Below are positions 36,351-44,609 of a stretch of 64,000 nt of DNA, piece after piece. The stretch lies in NCBI GenBank assembly GCA_040877935.1, contig JBBDNB010000048.1, positions 124,001 to 188,000 of the forward strand. The letters are read 5' to 3'. Both the position numbers and the translations under genes were made by a program. The stretch's first letter is position 1. Each line of letters opens with the position of its first letter. The notes under the pieces were generated by a model. That model saw nothing but the letters and a program-made list of their open reading frames with translations. It had not been told where the DNA came from and searched no databases. Source of the stretch: Chitinophagales bacterium. Lineage in GTDB: Bacteria; Bacteroidota; Bacteroidia; Chitinophagales; CAIOSU01.

Positions 36351-36405
36351 CACACCGCACTCGTTCGCCATGCTGCAAATGCCGGGCTACAAACGAGTGA
36401 GTGGA
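36351..36405. repeat. Hairpin repeat C, copy 3
   Basis: The element CACTCGTTCGCCATGCTGCAA ... AAACGAGTGAGTGG directly follows the stop of the 89-residue gene. Next to it (36278-36350) is a larger imperfect stem-loop with CACTGGC and GCCAGTG arms nested in AACACAT and ATGTGT. Confidence 0.85.
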
Positions 36406-36675
36406 TTAAGCTTGCCGAAAACCAATGCTATTGTTTAAAAACTTTCTAATTATTTCTAAACCACTTTTAGTGTACGCATTTTGATTTTCTAAGTAAAGGT
36501 TAAATTCTTTAATATAGTCTTTTCTTCCTATTAACTTACTTTTTTCATTTAATGCACTAAAATGATATTTTTCAATCATTTTCATTATGTCCTCAACTAT
36601 TTGCTTCCTTTCTTCTTTAGTTGCGGCATCGTACAATTCTTTAAAGTGGTTATTTAATTGGTCAACCTTATTCAT
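36406..36675 (-). CDS. Small helical protein of unknown function
   Basis: The 89-residue protein is predicted to be mostly helical and charged: KVDQLNNHFKELYDAATKEERKQIVEDIMKMIEKYHFSALNEK, then DYIKEFNLYLENQNAYTKSGLEIIRKFLN. It has no signal peptide or membrane segment. I recognise no family. It sits between hairpin repeat C and a palindrome, so it may be another accessory cassette gene. The size and the ATG are credible, but without homologues this remains a moderate call. Confidence 0.6.
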   Translation of the reverse strand: MNKVDQLNNHFKELYDAATKEERKQIVEDIMKMIEKYHFSALNEKSKLIGRKDYIKEFNLYLENQNAYTKSGLEIIRKFLNNSIGFRQA

Positions 36676-36722
36676 TTTTTAAATTTTAGCGAATCTAATC
36701 TTGTTCCATTCAGAAAGTATTC

Positions 36723-36737
36723 CAAGTTACAAACTTG
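36723..36737. repeat. Dispersed 15-bp palindrome, copy 3
   Basis: CAAGTTACAAACTTG followed by a T-rich run and TTTGCCAG, as at 23143. It lies in the gap before the ParE-type toxin-antitoxin pair. Confidence 0.8.
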
Positions 36738-36873
36738 TTTTTATTTGCCAGTAGATTAGAGGAAGCCTGTTAAAGCTTTGATAATCAAAAAACATCATCA
36801 AAAGAACTCAAATCTGCAATGAATAGGTTATAGAAAATAGGATTTTTAAACATCAATTTATTAAATTCAAAGT

Positions 36874-37065
36874 ATGAAAAAAGTAGCCTTAAAAAAGTAC
36901 CTAATTGAGATAGCAGACAATTTAACTTCCGAATCAACCTTGGAAGATGTTTATGAGCAACTCTCTCTTCTTGCTGATATTGATGAATCTGAACTAGAAG
37001 AGCAAGATGGTGAGGTCTTAACTCAAAATGAAGTTGTAGAAAAATCTAAAGAATGGCTAAAGTAA
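36874..37065 (+). CDS. Small antitoxin of a ParE-type pair
   Basis: The 63-residue acidic protein (LTSESTLEDVYEQLSLLADIDESELEEQDGEVLTQNEVVEKSKEWL) has no obvious DNA-binding motif. Its C-terminal tail QNEVVEKSKEWLK resembles the toxin-wrapping ends of small antitoxins. Its stop overlaps the toxin gene by 13 bases. It is assigned mainly from its position in front of a recognisable toxin. Confidence 0.78.
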   Translation: MKKVALKKYLIEIADNLTSESTLEDVYEQLSLLADIDESELEEQDGEVLTQNEVVEKSKEWLK

Positions 37066-37358
37066 TTTGGACCAAAAAAGCATTTGGCCAATTAGAACGA
37101 GCCATTAAATACATCAAAGAAGAGCAAGGTAGATCTTATGCGGAAATTGTTCTCAATAAAATTTTAACAACTACTGAGACGCTTGAACATTCTACAAAAG
37201 CAGGAACTGTTGAGCCTTTACTTAAGCATAAAAAATCTGAATATAGGTTTCTTGTAGTCTGGAGCTATAAAATTATTTATCGATTAGGTAAAGATAAAGT
37301 CGTCATCTCCAGAGTATTTCACACTTCAAGAAATCCTAAATATTTAAAAGGCATATAG
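37053..37358 (+). CDS. RelE/ParE-superfamily toxin
   Basis: The 101-residue protein has the fold pattern of ParE-like toxins: VIWTKKAFGQLERAIKYIKEEQG (strand and two helices), then ATTETL-type helix TTTETLEHSTKAGTVEPL and the strands YRFLVVWSYKIIYRLGKDKVVISRVFHTSRNP. The closing RVFHTSRNP agrees with the family. Members of the superfamily act on gyrase or ribosome-bound mRNA, and the target here is not predictable. It overlaps the antitoxin gene and converges with tolC. Confidence 0.88.
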   Translation: MAKVIWTKKAFGQLERAIKYIKEEQGRSYAEIVLNKILTTTETLEHSTKAGTVEPLLKHKKSEYRFLVVWSYKIIYRLGKDKVVISRVFHTSRNPKYLKGI

Positions 37359-37508
37359 TATTAACTATTCAGCCACCTCCTTGTGTCTTTTTAAAAATCA
37401 TCCTAAAACCCACCAGATTTCTCAAAATCCACTCCTTTCGGAGCTATATTTTATCAAAATGACGACATTGATTTTAGATTTTGCGAACGCAAGTGGGATA
37501 TCAATAAA

Positions 37509-38837
37509 TTAAGGCGCAGCGCTTTCTTCCAGTAATTTTCCGCTTAAGCGCAACAGTACAGTCTCGGCCAGTTTGGCTCGGTAGCGGCTATTGATGTATC
37601 GGTTTCTGGCCTCTAGCAAATTGCTCTGCACATTTCTAAAATCTATGCCAGAAATCAGGCCGTTTTTGTAGGTCTCATAGGCCAGTTCCAGGTTTTCCGC
37701 TGCCGATTGTATATTTTCCTGCTCCAATTCGGCAATTTCCCTACTGGAACTGTAGTTTTTATAGGCTTTCCACAGTTCGCTGTTCAGTTCCAACTCCAGA
37801 TTTTCGCGCATCAACTGGCTGTTTTCCACCGTAATCCGCGCATTTTTTATTTGTTGGTTCAGTTGCAAACCATTGAACAGATTCACACTGGCATTGAGTC
37901 CGTAGTAGGGGCCAAAAGATTGACTGGTGGTCAAAAATCCGGCATCGGAACTTTGCTGTGCGTAATCGTATCCACCCCTAAAATTCAAAACGGGCGATCT
38001 TTGTCTTTTGAAATTTTTCAATTGATACAGCGCAATTTCCCTTTCCGTATCCTGTACTTTCAAATTGGTGTTTTCAGCTTCCAGCGCCATTTTCAATGGG
38101 CCGTATTCCAGGGCTGCATTTAAAGAAATGGTATCGTGAACAGGCAGGATTTCCGTATCCACACTTCGGCTCAGCAAAGTATTCAAATTTGACTGCGCAA
38201 TGGACAATATTTCATTCAATTCTATCAATGCAGATCGATCTGCATTCCAATCTACACGCGCTTGCAGGTATTCCACTTTTGAGCTGCTGCCCGCCTCCAA
38301 TCGCAATTCGGCCAAGTCCATCCTTTCTTTTGAAAGGGCAATGATTTCCTCGGTACTGCGAATATTTTCCTTGATGCGAATGATTTCATAATACAGACTG
38401 ATCACATCCTGAATGGTATTTTCCACTTCCAGCCGAGCTTCCAATGCGCCCTTTGCCTCAAAGCTTTTCAACTGTTTGTAGGTGGTAAACATTTTCAGGC
38501 CATCGAATAGCGTCCAGTTCATTTCGGCCACGCCACCAAATTGAGCGCTTTTTGCACTGGGGTTGGTGTTTTCGTCTCCACTTAAAAATTGCTGTTGGAT
38601 ATTATTCACGCTATTGTTCCAATTTCCGCTCAGATCAAGGGAGGGCAGCATTCCCGCATTTCCAACATGGGCATTATTGCTTTCTATGGCCGCATTGTTC
38701 CTGGCAATTTTAATTTGGTAATTGTTTTCCAAAGCCAATTCAATTACCTGCTCCAAGCTCAATTTTTCTTGGGCCAATACTTGAAAATTCGCCAGCAGCA
38801 AAAAAGCGATAAATGAGGTAAGCAGCGTATTGTTCAT
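37509..38837 (-). CDS. TolC-family outer-membrane efflux protein
   Basis: Starting at the ATG at 38837 gives 442 residues with a signal peptide (about 1-22, ending VLAQ). Two repeated OEP helical-barrel units are visible, with LSLEQVIELALENNYQIKIARNNAAIESN at the first and YGPLKMALEAENTNLKVQDTEREIAL at the second, plus barrel strands near YGLNASVNLFNGLQL. It forms the outer-membrane channel of the tripartite pump coded upstream. The start codon lies at the edge of repeat A copy 2, so it is separated from the pump gene by that repeat. Confidence 0.93.
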   Translation of the reverse strand: MNNTLLTSFIAFLLLANFQVLAQEKLSLEQVIELALENNYQIKIARNNAAIESNNAHVGNAGMLPSLDLSGNWNNSVNNIQQQFLSGDENTNPSAKSAQFGGVAEMNWTLFDGLKMFTTYKQLKSFEAKGALEARLEVENTIQDVISLYYEIIRIKENIRSTEEIIALSKERMDLAELRLEAGSSSKVEYLQARVDWNADRSALIELNEILSIAQSNLNTLLSRSVDTEILPVHDTISLNAALEYGPLKMALEAENTNLKVQDTEREIALYQLKNFKRQRSPVLNFRGGYDYAQQSSDAGFLTTSQSFGPYYGLNASVNLFNGLQLNQQIKNARITVENSQLMRENLELELNSELWKAYKNYSSSREIAELEQENIQSAAENLELAYETYKNGLISGIDFRNVQSNLLEARNRYINSRYRAKLAETVLLRLSGKLLEESAAP

Positions 38838-38965
38838 GTGTTTAAAATTTTTACTACGGCTCCCAAAATGCAGAAAAATTTCTGCACACATGCCTGCCCG
38901 ACCAAATGGCCATTCAGGCGGGGAACCGCTTCGCTCTCACATGAATTTATTTTAATCATCCTCAT
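38834..38965 (-). CDS. Possible 43-codon leader peptide inside intergenic repeat (copy 2)
   Basis: This ATG frame (begins MRMIKINSCESEAVPRL) is the counterpart of 6813-6938. It is open throughout, and its TGA overlaps the ATG of tolC. Relative to copy 1 it has a 6-base in-frame insertion and several amino acid changes. There is no proof of translation. Confidence 0.25.
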   Translation of the reverse strand: MRMIKINSCESEAVPRLNGHLVGQACVQKFFCILGAVVKILNT

Positions 38966-39007
38966 GTGTGAAGTTTTTGATTAAAAAAATTCATGTTCGT
39001 TTCATTT
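38835..39007 (-). repeat. Dispersed intergenic repeat A, copy 2
   Basis: This 173-bp segment is nearly identical to 6814-6980. It fills the gap between the RND pump stop and the tolC start. Differences cluster in the stem-loop loop and near the tolC start. Confidence 0.9.
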
Positions 39008-39009
39008 GA

Positions 39010-42000
39010 TTAAGCATTTTCGTTTTCCAATTCATCAGCATCCAAATTAGTCACTTCCTTATCTGCCTCTGAGATATAGGAGTACATGGCCGGAATCACA
39101 AAAAGGGTGAGCAATGAGGCAAAAGTCAATCCGCCAATGATGGCCACTCCCATTGATACCCGGGATTCTGAACCCGCACCCAATGCCAATGCAATGGGCA
39201 ATGTGCCCAGAATAGTCGAGAGGCTGGTCATTAAAATGGGGCGGAAACGAGCAGCGGAAGCATCTTTAATGGCTTCCATCCTACTTAGGCCCGCAGCTTT
39301 ACGCTGATTGGCAAATTCAACGATCAGAATGCCGTTTTTACTCACCAAACCGACCAACATAATCATTCCTATTTGACTGAAAATATTGAGCGATTCGTGA
39401 TAAAACCAAAGCGTAAGCATGGCTCCTGCCAATGCCAAAGGAACGGTAAACATAATGATCAAGGGATCCCTGAAACTTTCAAACTGTGCTGCCAATACCA
39501 AATAAATCAGCACCAAAGCCAGTAAAAAAGCAAATATCAAACTGGAAGAGCTTTCTGCAAAATCCTTGGATTCGCCAGCCAATGCCGTACTGAAATTATC
39601 ATTTAAAACCTCTGCCGCAATGGCATCCATTTCCTCTATACCATCGCTCAGGGTATAGCCTTTGTTCAAAGCTGCGGAAACTGTGGCCGAAACATATCTA
39701 TTGTAGCGATAAAGCTGCGGGGGCGTAACGGTCTCCTCTAATTGCACAAAATTATCCAACTGTACCATTTCGCCTTTGGCACTGCGCACATACAGCGATT
39801 TCAAATCCAATGGATCGTTGCGGTTTTCCCGATTGACTTGGCCGATGACCTGGTATTGTTTTCCATTCATAATGAAATAGCCAAAACGCTGCCCACTGAA
39901 TGCCAAAAGCAGGGTTTCGGAAATGTCCTTTACCGAGACACCGATATTTCTGGCTTTTTCACGGTCAATGCTCACCTGGATTTCCGGTTTGTTGAATTGC
40001 AAATCAACATCGACAAAGCCAAATACATCAGACTTATTGGCGGCCTCTAAAAATGGCGGGATTTTTTCTTTCAGCTCGTCCAAATTGGGTGCTTGAAGCA
40101 CATACTGCACGGGCAATCCACCAAATTTACTGCCAATAGTTGGTTCTTGGGAAACATAGGTGGTGGCCTCTGGCATCTGTTTTACAATTCCACTCAACTC
40201 GTTTGCTATCTCCTGCTGACTGCGCTTTCTATCAGAGGCATCTACCAATTTTAAACGAACAAAACCGGAATTGATCGAAGTAGAAGCTCCAAAACCTGGA
40301 GAGGTAACGGAAATAATGGCTTCACTTTCAGGCACCTCCTCCTGAATGGTAGCTACCAATTCGGTCATAAACCGATCCATATAATCAAATGTAGCGCCCT
40401 CTTGTGCCTTGGAAAACAATCGCAAACTTCCACGATCTTCTAGGGGTGCCAATTCAGAAGGCAATGTGAAAGCGAAAACCGCAATCAAAGCACCGGAAAT
40501 CAAAATCACCACAAATGCCAGCCATCTTTTTTCCATAAAACCACTGAGGGCATTGCGGTACCATTCATTTAATTTCAAAAAACCAGGCTCGGTCAAATTG
40601 TAAAAGGCATTTTGTTTCTTCCTTTTTTTCAATAATCTGCTGCTCAACATGGGCGTAAGCGTCAATGCCACAAAAGAGGAAATGACCACTGCACCTGCCA
40701 ATACTACTCCAAATTCGCGGAACAATCGACCAATGATTCCCTCCAGGAAAATTACGGGCAAAAACACGGCCACCAAGGAAATGGTAGTGGCTATTACAGC
40801 AAAGAATATTTCGGCAGCACCTTGAAGCCCCGCTTCTTTGGGATCCATGCCCTGTTCTATTTTCGTGTAAATATTTTCGAGCACCACAATGGCATCGTCC
40901 ACTACCAGGCCAATGGCCAAAACCAAGCCCAATAAGGTGAGTACATTGATGGAAAAATCTGAAATGTACATGACAAAGAAAGAACCAATCAAGGCGATGG
41001 GAATTACTGCCACGGGAATGATGGTGGTGCGCCAATCCCTTAAAAAGAAGAAAATCACCAGAATGACAAGGGCAAATGCCAAATAAATGGTCTGCTGCAC
41101 TTCACTGATGGAATCGCGAATGTATTTGGTGGTATCAAAGCCAATTCCGATTTCAATATCCTCGGGCAAGTTCTTTTTGATTTGCTCCAATCGAACATAA
41201 AATTCATCTGCAATTTCAATGTGATTGGAACCGGGCTGTGGAATAATGGCATTTCCCACCATAGGAATATTGTCCCTTTTCAAAATGGTGCGCAATTCCT
41301 CGGGACCCAATTCCGCTTTTCCTATATCCTTGAAATAAACCGTTCTGTTATCGGATTCGCGAATGATCATATTGTTGAATTCCTCGGTGGTGGTCAATCG
41401 GCCAAGTGTTCTTACCGTCAATTCAATATTATCGCCTTCTACCGAGCCAGAGGGCAATTCCAGATTTTGCTCCTCCAAGGCAATTTGCACATCCCTGGCA
41501 GTGACATCATTTGCCGCCATTTTTTGTGGATCGAGCCACAGGCGCATGGCGTATTTTTTCGAGCCCCAAATACGGATTTCACTCACCCCGTTGATGGTTT
41601 GCAATCGCTCCTTGAATGTTCGCTCTGCTATATCGGTCAATTCCAATAAAGACCTTTTTTCGCTTTTAATATTCAGGAAAATAATGGGACTGGAATCGGC
41701 ATCTGCCTTGGAAACAATCGGTGGATCGGCATCTTCGGGAATATTGCGCACCGCTCCCGAAACTTTGTCGCGCACATCATTGGCAGCAGTTTCCAAATCC
41801 ACTTCCAAATCAAACTCTACTTTGATGGTACTTCTTCCATCCCTGCTGGTGGAAGTCAAGGTTCGCACACCTGAAATTCCGTTGATGGCTTCTTCTAGCG
41901 GTTCAGTTATCTGCGATTCAATAATATCGGCATTGGCACCCACATAATTGGTGGTAACGGTTATCTCAGGCGGGTCAACACTTGGATATTCGCGCACGCC

Positions 42001-42096
42001 CAAATAAGTCAAGCCAATGATTCCAAACAGTACAATCACAATGGAAAATACCGTAGCCATTACCGGCCTGGATATGCTTAATGACGATAAACTCAT
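39010..42096 (-). CDS. RND efflux pump inner-membrane subunit (HAE1 family)
   Basis: The 1028-residue pump has the AcrB-like layout: one N-terminal membrane helix (about 10-30), a large periplasmic domain, helices 2-6 (about 333-530 with the ILVIFFFLRDWRTTIIP and GLVVDDAIVVLENIYTKIE motifs), a second periplasmic domain and the final helices (about 850-1010). The proton-relay aspartate pair of helix 4 is present in LVVDDAIVV. It uses proton flow to export hydrophobic toxic compounds through TolC. Its ATG overlaps the membrane fusion protein stop by 4 bases. Confidence 0.96.
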   Translation of the reverse strand: MSLSSLSISRPVMATVFSIVIVLFGIIGLTYLGVREYPSVDPPEITVTTNYVGANADIIESQITEPLEEAINGISGVRTLTSTSRDGRSTIKVEFDLEVDLETAANDVRDKVSGAVRNIPEDADPPIVSKADADSSPIIFLNIKSEKRSLLELTDIAERTFKERLQTINGVSEIRIWGSKKYAMRLWLDPQKMAANDVTARDVQIALEEQNLELPSGSVEGDNIELTVRTLGRLTTTEEFNNMIIRESDNRTVYFKDIGKAELGPEELRTILKRDNIPMVGNAIIPQPGSNHIEIADEFYVRLEQIKKNLPEDIEIGIGFDTTKYIRDSISEVQQTIYLAFALVILVIFFFLRDWRTTIIPVAVIPIALIGSFFVMYISDFSINVLTLLGLVLAIGLVVDDAIVVLENIYTKIEQGMDPKEAGLQGAAEIFFAVIATTISLVAVFLPVIFLEGIIGRLFREFGVVLAGAVVISSFVALTLTPMLSSRLLKKRKKQNAFYNLTEPGFLKLNEWYRNALSGFMEKRWLAFVVILISGALIAVFAFTLPSELAPLEDRGSLRLFSKAQEGATFDYMDRFMTELVATIQEEVPESEAIISVTSPGFGASTSINSGFVRLKLVDASDRKRSQQEIANELSGIVKQMPEATTYVSQEPTIGSKFGGLPVQYVLQAPNLDELKEKIPPFLEAANKSDVFGFVDVDLQFNKPEIQVSIDREKARNIGVSVKDISETLLLAFSGQRFGYFIMNGKQYQVIGQVNRENRNDPLDLKSLYVRSAKGEMVQLDNFVQLEETVTPPQLYRYNRYVSATVSAALNKGYTLSDGIEEMDAIAAEVLNDNFSTALAGESKDFAESSSSLIFAFLLALVLIYLVLAAQFESFRDPLIIMFTVPLALAGAMLTLWFYHESLNIFSQIGMIMLVGLVSKNGILIVEFANQRKAAGLSRMEAIKDASAARFRPILMTSLSTILGTLPIALALGAGSESRVSMGVAIIGGLTFASLLTLFVIPAMYSYISEADKEVTNLDADELENENA

Positions 42097-43160
42097 AGTG
42101 CTGGTGATTTAGAAACCGCTTTTACGGGCAATCCTTCTTTTAACTGGGCAATACCGCTCGTTATCACCGAATCGCCTACGGAAAGCCCTTCTGTAATTTC
42201 TACTTGGCTGTCGTTCCGAATACCGGTTTTTACTTTTTTGGAAGTGCAAAGTCCTTTTTCGATTACGTATGCTTTTTCTGAGCCCAGCTCCAAAGCCACT
42301 GCCTGAGCGGGAATTTGAAGGGCTTCGTCTTTTTCGCTCAATACCACTTGCACATTGGCAAAGGCACCTGCTTTGAGGGAATCTTTGCGATTGTCATATA
42401 TTGCGCGAATTTGAATCGTTCTTGTAGATTGGTCAATTTGCGGATTGATGGCGTAAACTTTAGCTTTTCTCAATTTTTCATCGCCCGATACATTGAACAA
42501 TACTTCCTGTCCATTTCTCACTTCCATGGCAAAGCGTTCAGAAATTGAAAACTGGACTTTCAATTGATTTACATTTACCAATGTGGCAATGGATGTGCCG
42601 CTGCTCACATATGCGCCCGGGCTTACATTTCTCAAGCCAACCTGTCCGCTGAACGGTGCCCGCAGTGTGGTTTTTTGAATGCGTGCGGCTACCAATGCCG
42701 AATCTGCCTTTAGGGTCAAAACCTGAGTTTTTGCTTGGTCAAATTCACTTTGGCTTACGGCCTCTCGATCCAGTAATTTCTCATAGCGTTTGAGCTGGAT
42801 ATTTGCCAATTCTATTTCCTGTTTTATTTTGTTCAGTTCGGCTTGCAAATCTGCATCATTGATGCGCACCAGCAAATCTCCCTTGCTGACCTGCTCTCCT
42901 TCCTTGAAATAAATCCCGGTAATCATCCCTGCCGTTTCGGTGGTCAACTCTACCGACTCGTCCGCTAAAATGCTTCCGGTGGCTTTTATTTTTTTCTGAA
43001 TGGATTCTGCTTCCAACACTTTTATGGAAACGGGCAATTCTTTTTGGGCCGTGCTCTGTTGGGCAGATGCTTTTTTTGAGCCTTCAAAAACGCCCAATCG
43101 CCATGCCACCAAAGCAGCTATTATCAATGCAATAATGGTCCAACTGATGTATTTTATCAT
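42093..43160 (-). CDS. Efflux membrane fusion protein (HlyD/AcrA family)
   Basis: The 355-residue periplasmic adaptor links the RND pump to TolC. It has an N-terminal membrane anchor (about 5-22) and no lipobox. A barrel-sandwich hybrid follows, split around a coiled-coil hairpin (GMITGIYFKEGEQVSKGDLLVRINDADLQAELNKIKQEIE ... VSQSEFDQAKTQV ... IQKTTLRAPFSGQVGLRNVSPGAYVSSG), then the beta-barrel and membrane-proximal domains. It overlaps marR upstream and the pump gene downstream by 4 bases each. Confidence 0.95.
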   Translation of the reverse strand: MIKYISWTIIALIIAALVAWRLGVFEGSKKASAQQSTAQKELPVSIKVLEAESIQKKIKATGSILADESVELTTETAGMITGIYFKEGEQVSKGDLLVRINDADLQAELNKIKQEIELANIQLKRYEKLLDREAVSQSEFDQAKTQVLTLKADSALVAARIQKTTLRAPFSGQVGLRNVSPGAYVSSGTSIATLVNVNQLKVQFSISERFAMEVRNGQEVLFNVSGDEKLRKAKVYAINPQIDQSTRTIQIRAIYDNRKDSLKAGAFANVQVVLSEKDEALQIPAQAVALELGSEKAYVIEKGLCTSKKVKTGIRNDSQVEITEGLSVGDSVITSGIAQLKEGLPVKAVSKSPAL

Positions 43161-43666
43161 TTTAGGGATGCTTTTAAGGATGCTTTGCTAATATTGATTT
43201 TATTAAAATCCAGAAATATATTGTCTCCGGGCTCTTGGGATAAATTGCATATCATTTTGCCAAAAACATTGAAAAATACTTCCTGTTCTTCTTTGCCTAC
43301 CTGCTGCAACAATTTTTCATTTACGCCTTCAAAGGCTTTTTCTATTTCGGGAATGTGATTTTCTGCCAATTTGGTGAGCACCAAATAATGGGAGCGCCTA
43401 TCATCGGGCTTCACTTTTCGTTTCAGCATTTTATTTTCCTGCAAATAATCCAGCAACCTAACCGTAGAAGTTTTGTCAATTTCCAGCATTTCCGACAAAT
43501 CCTTTTGGGTCAGCGGTTTTTCAGTTTTGTGAATCAGCAATAAAACATAGAAATACCGCTCTATGGGAAGATCTTCCAATTGCTTGGTAATAAAGCCAAT
43601 ATAGAGCTTGGTGAGTTTGCCAAAGAGGCGGCCAATGTGTAAAAGTTGAGGTTCTGTTTCAATCAT
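43157..43666 (-). CDS. MarR-family regulator of the efflux operon
   Basis: The 169-residue protein has the MarR winged helix: helix-turn-helix LTQKDLSEMLEIDKTSTVRLLDYLQENKML and wing RKVKPDDRRSHYLVLTKLAE. It is the first gene of marR-MFP-RND-tolC, overlapping the next by 4 bases. It probably represses the operon and releases it when a ligand binds, as known for MarR-type pump regulators. A palindrome at 43707-43720, 41 bases upstream of the start, is a reasonable operator. The last 20 residues form an unusual Lys/Ser/Ala tail. Confidence 0.93.
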   Translation of the reverse strand: MIETEPQLLHIGRLFGKLTKLYIGFITKQLEDLPIERYFYVLLLIHKTEKPLTQKDLSEMLEIDKTSTVRLLDYLQENKMLKRKVKPDDRRSHYLVLTKLAENHIPEIEKAFEGVNEKLLQQVGKEEQEVFFNVFGKMICNLSQEPGDNIFLDFNKINISKASLKASLK

Positions 43667-43670
43667 TTAG

Positions 43671-43678
43671 CAAAAGTA
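43671..43678 (-). promoter_or_regulatory. Candidate -7 box of the marR efflux operon
   Basis: On the - strand TACTTTTG fits TAnnTTTG, but it lies only 5 bases before the ATG, which would give a near-leaderless transcript. No clear -33 element is present. Confidence 0.25.
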
Positions 43679-43701
43679 AATTTAATTGTAAGGGCATTAG
43701 T

Positions 43702-43725
43702 ACACATTAACAACTGTTAACGGTG
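43702..43725. promoter_or_regulatory. Candidate MarR operator palindrome
   Basis: The core TTAACAACTGTTAA (43707-43720) is an exact palindrome. TACAC on the left and GTGTA on the right extend it with one base of asymmetry. The site lies 41-60 bases upstream of marR and about 135 bases before the divergent toxin-antitoxin genes. Confidence 0.5.
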
Positions 43726-43859
43726 TAAACTTTATTAGTGAGACGCAAGCATAAAAAAAATATCAAGTTGAACCATTAGCAATTATAATTTGATTGATTA
43801 AATGCAATATTTGCAATTACGTTTAAGGCAGGTTACTTTTATAAGGTAAATTTTTCAAT

Positions 43860-44087
43860 ATGGGATTAGCAATCAAAAAGGAATTATTAGAAAACATACT
43901 TCGCTTAAGCAATTCAGGTCAAGACCAAGCTCTAGGTTATATCAAAGCATTGTTGGAAGATCAGGAAATGGAGCAGAGGACGCTCGCATCAGAACAAGAC
44001 ATTGAAAAAGGCAAAGTGAAATCTATTAAAAAATTCAAAAGTGATTTTGAAGCTTGGAAAAAACAGAAACGCCAGAATATGAAGTAA
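43860..44087 (+). CDS. Small antitoxin-like protein
   Basis: The 75-residue protein has a helical N-terminus (LAIKKELLENILRLSNSGQDQALGYIKALLED) and a basic tail, EKGKVKSIKKFKSDFEAWKKQKRQ. The tail resembles the segment by which small antitoxins wrap their ParE-like toxins (short helix, G.V.S..E F..D...W). It overlaps the next gene by 34 bases, typical of such pairs. It is not strongly recognisable on its own. Confidence 0.75.
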   Translation: MGLAIKKELLENILRLSNSGQDQALGYIKALLEDQEMEQRTLASEQDIEKGKVKSIKKFKSDFEAWKKQKRQNMK

Positions 44088-44413
44088 TAATTACAGATAC
44101 GGCTGAAATTTACTTTTACGAATTAGCTGAATATTTGTATGAATATTATTCTCTCAATAGAGCTGAAGATATTTTAGAAGATATTCAGCATACTACCGAA
44201 AGCCTTAGTTTTTTTCCTGAAAAAGGTAGTGTAGAAAGTAAATTAGCTCATCTAAAAAACAAGTACAGATTTATTCTATATAGAAGAACTTCAACCACTA
44301 CGATAAAAATCATTTATTACATTGACAAGGTTGTTAAGAAAGTTTTTGTGACCGATTTTTTCCCAACCGAAAAAGATGATCAAGAAATCCTAAAAAGAAA
44401 CAAAGGGGAATAG
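44054..44413 (+). CDS. RelE/ParE-superfamily toxin
   Basis: The protein has 119 residues (a start a few codons later is possible). The order of elements fits ParE-like toxins: YEVIITDTAEIYFYELAEYLYEYYSLNRAEDILEDI (strand, two helices), TTESLSFFPEKGSVES, YRFILYRRTSTTTIKIIYYIDKVVKKVFVTDFFPTEKD (strand bundle). The second half is rich in Ile and Lys as in the family. It is the second such pair in the window; this toxin and the one at 37053 are not close relatives. Its molecular target cannot be predicted. Confidence 0.85.
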   Translation: MEKTETPEYEVIITDTAEIYFYELAEYLYEYYSLNRAEDILEDIQHTTESLSFFPEKGSVESKLAHLKNKYRFILYRRTSTTTIKIIYYIDKVVKKVFVTDFFPTEKDDQEILKRNKGE

Positions 44414-44609
44414 GCAATTATTGTATTGCTCACGGCCACAGCTCGCGTTCCCAACTTGAAGTGCGGGACAGGCTCCGCGAGTGGATAATTGGTCAGCCTC
44501 CGGCTGAATGTTTAAATATTTTGCGGGACGCAATTCAAATCCTCACTCGCTGGAAGCGGAGCGAGGGCAAAACTTTCGATTTGGGTATGCTCAAAAAGGT
44601 ATTGAAATC

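Noticed and set aside
36232-36378. 49-residue N-terminal extension of the membrane protein at 35605-36231
   Set aside because: It would be coded by the repeat-rich spacer, is Arg/His-rich and precedes a natural membrane-anchor start (MKILKNVVTIVVEVAIFF).
44414-44609. GC-rich inverted repeats after the second toxin gene
   Set aside because: Several short pairs (for example CAGCC/GGCTG) are present, but none forms a convincing terminator, tRNA or copy of the other repeat families.
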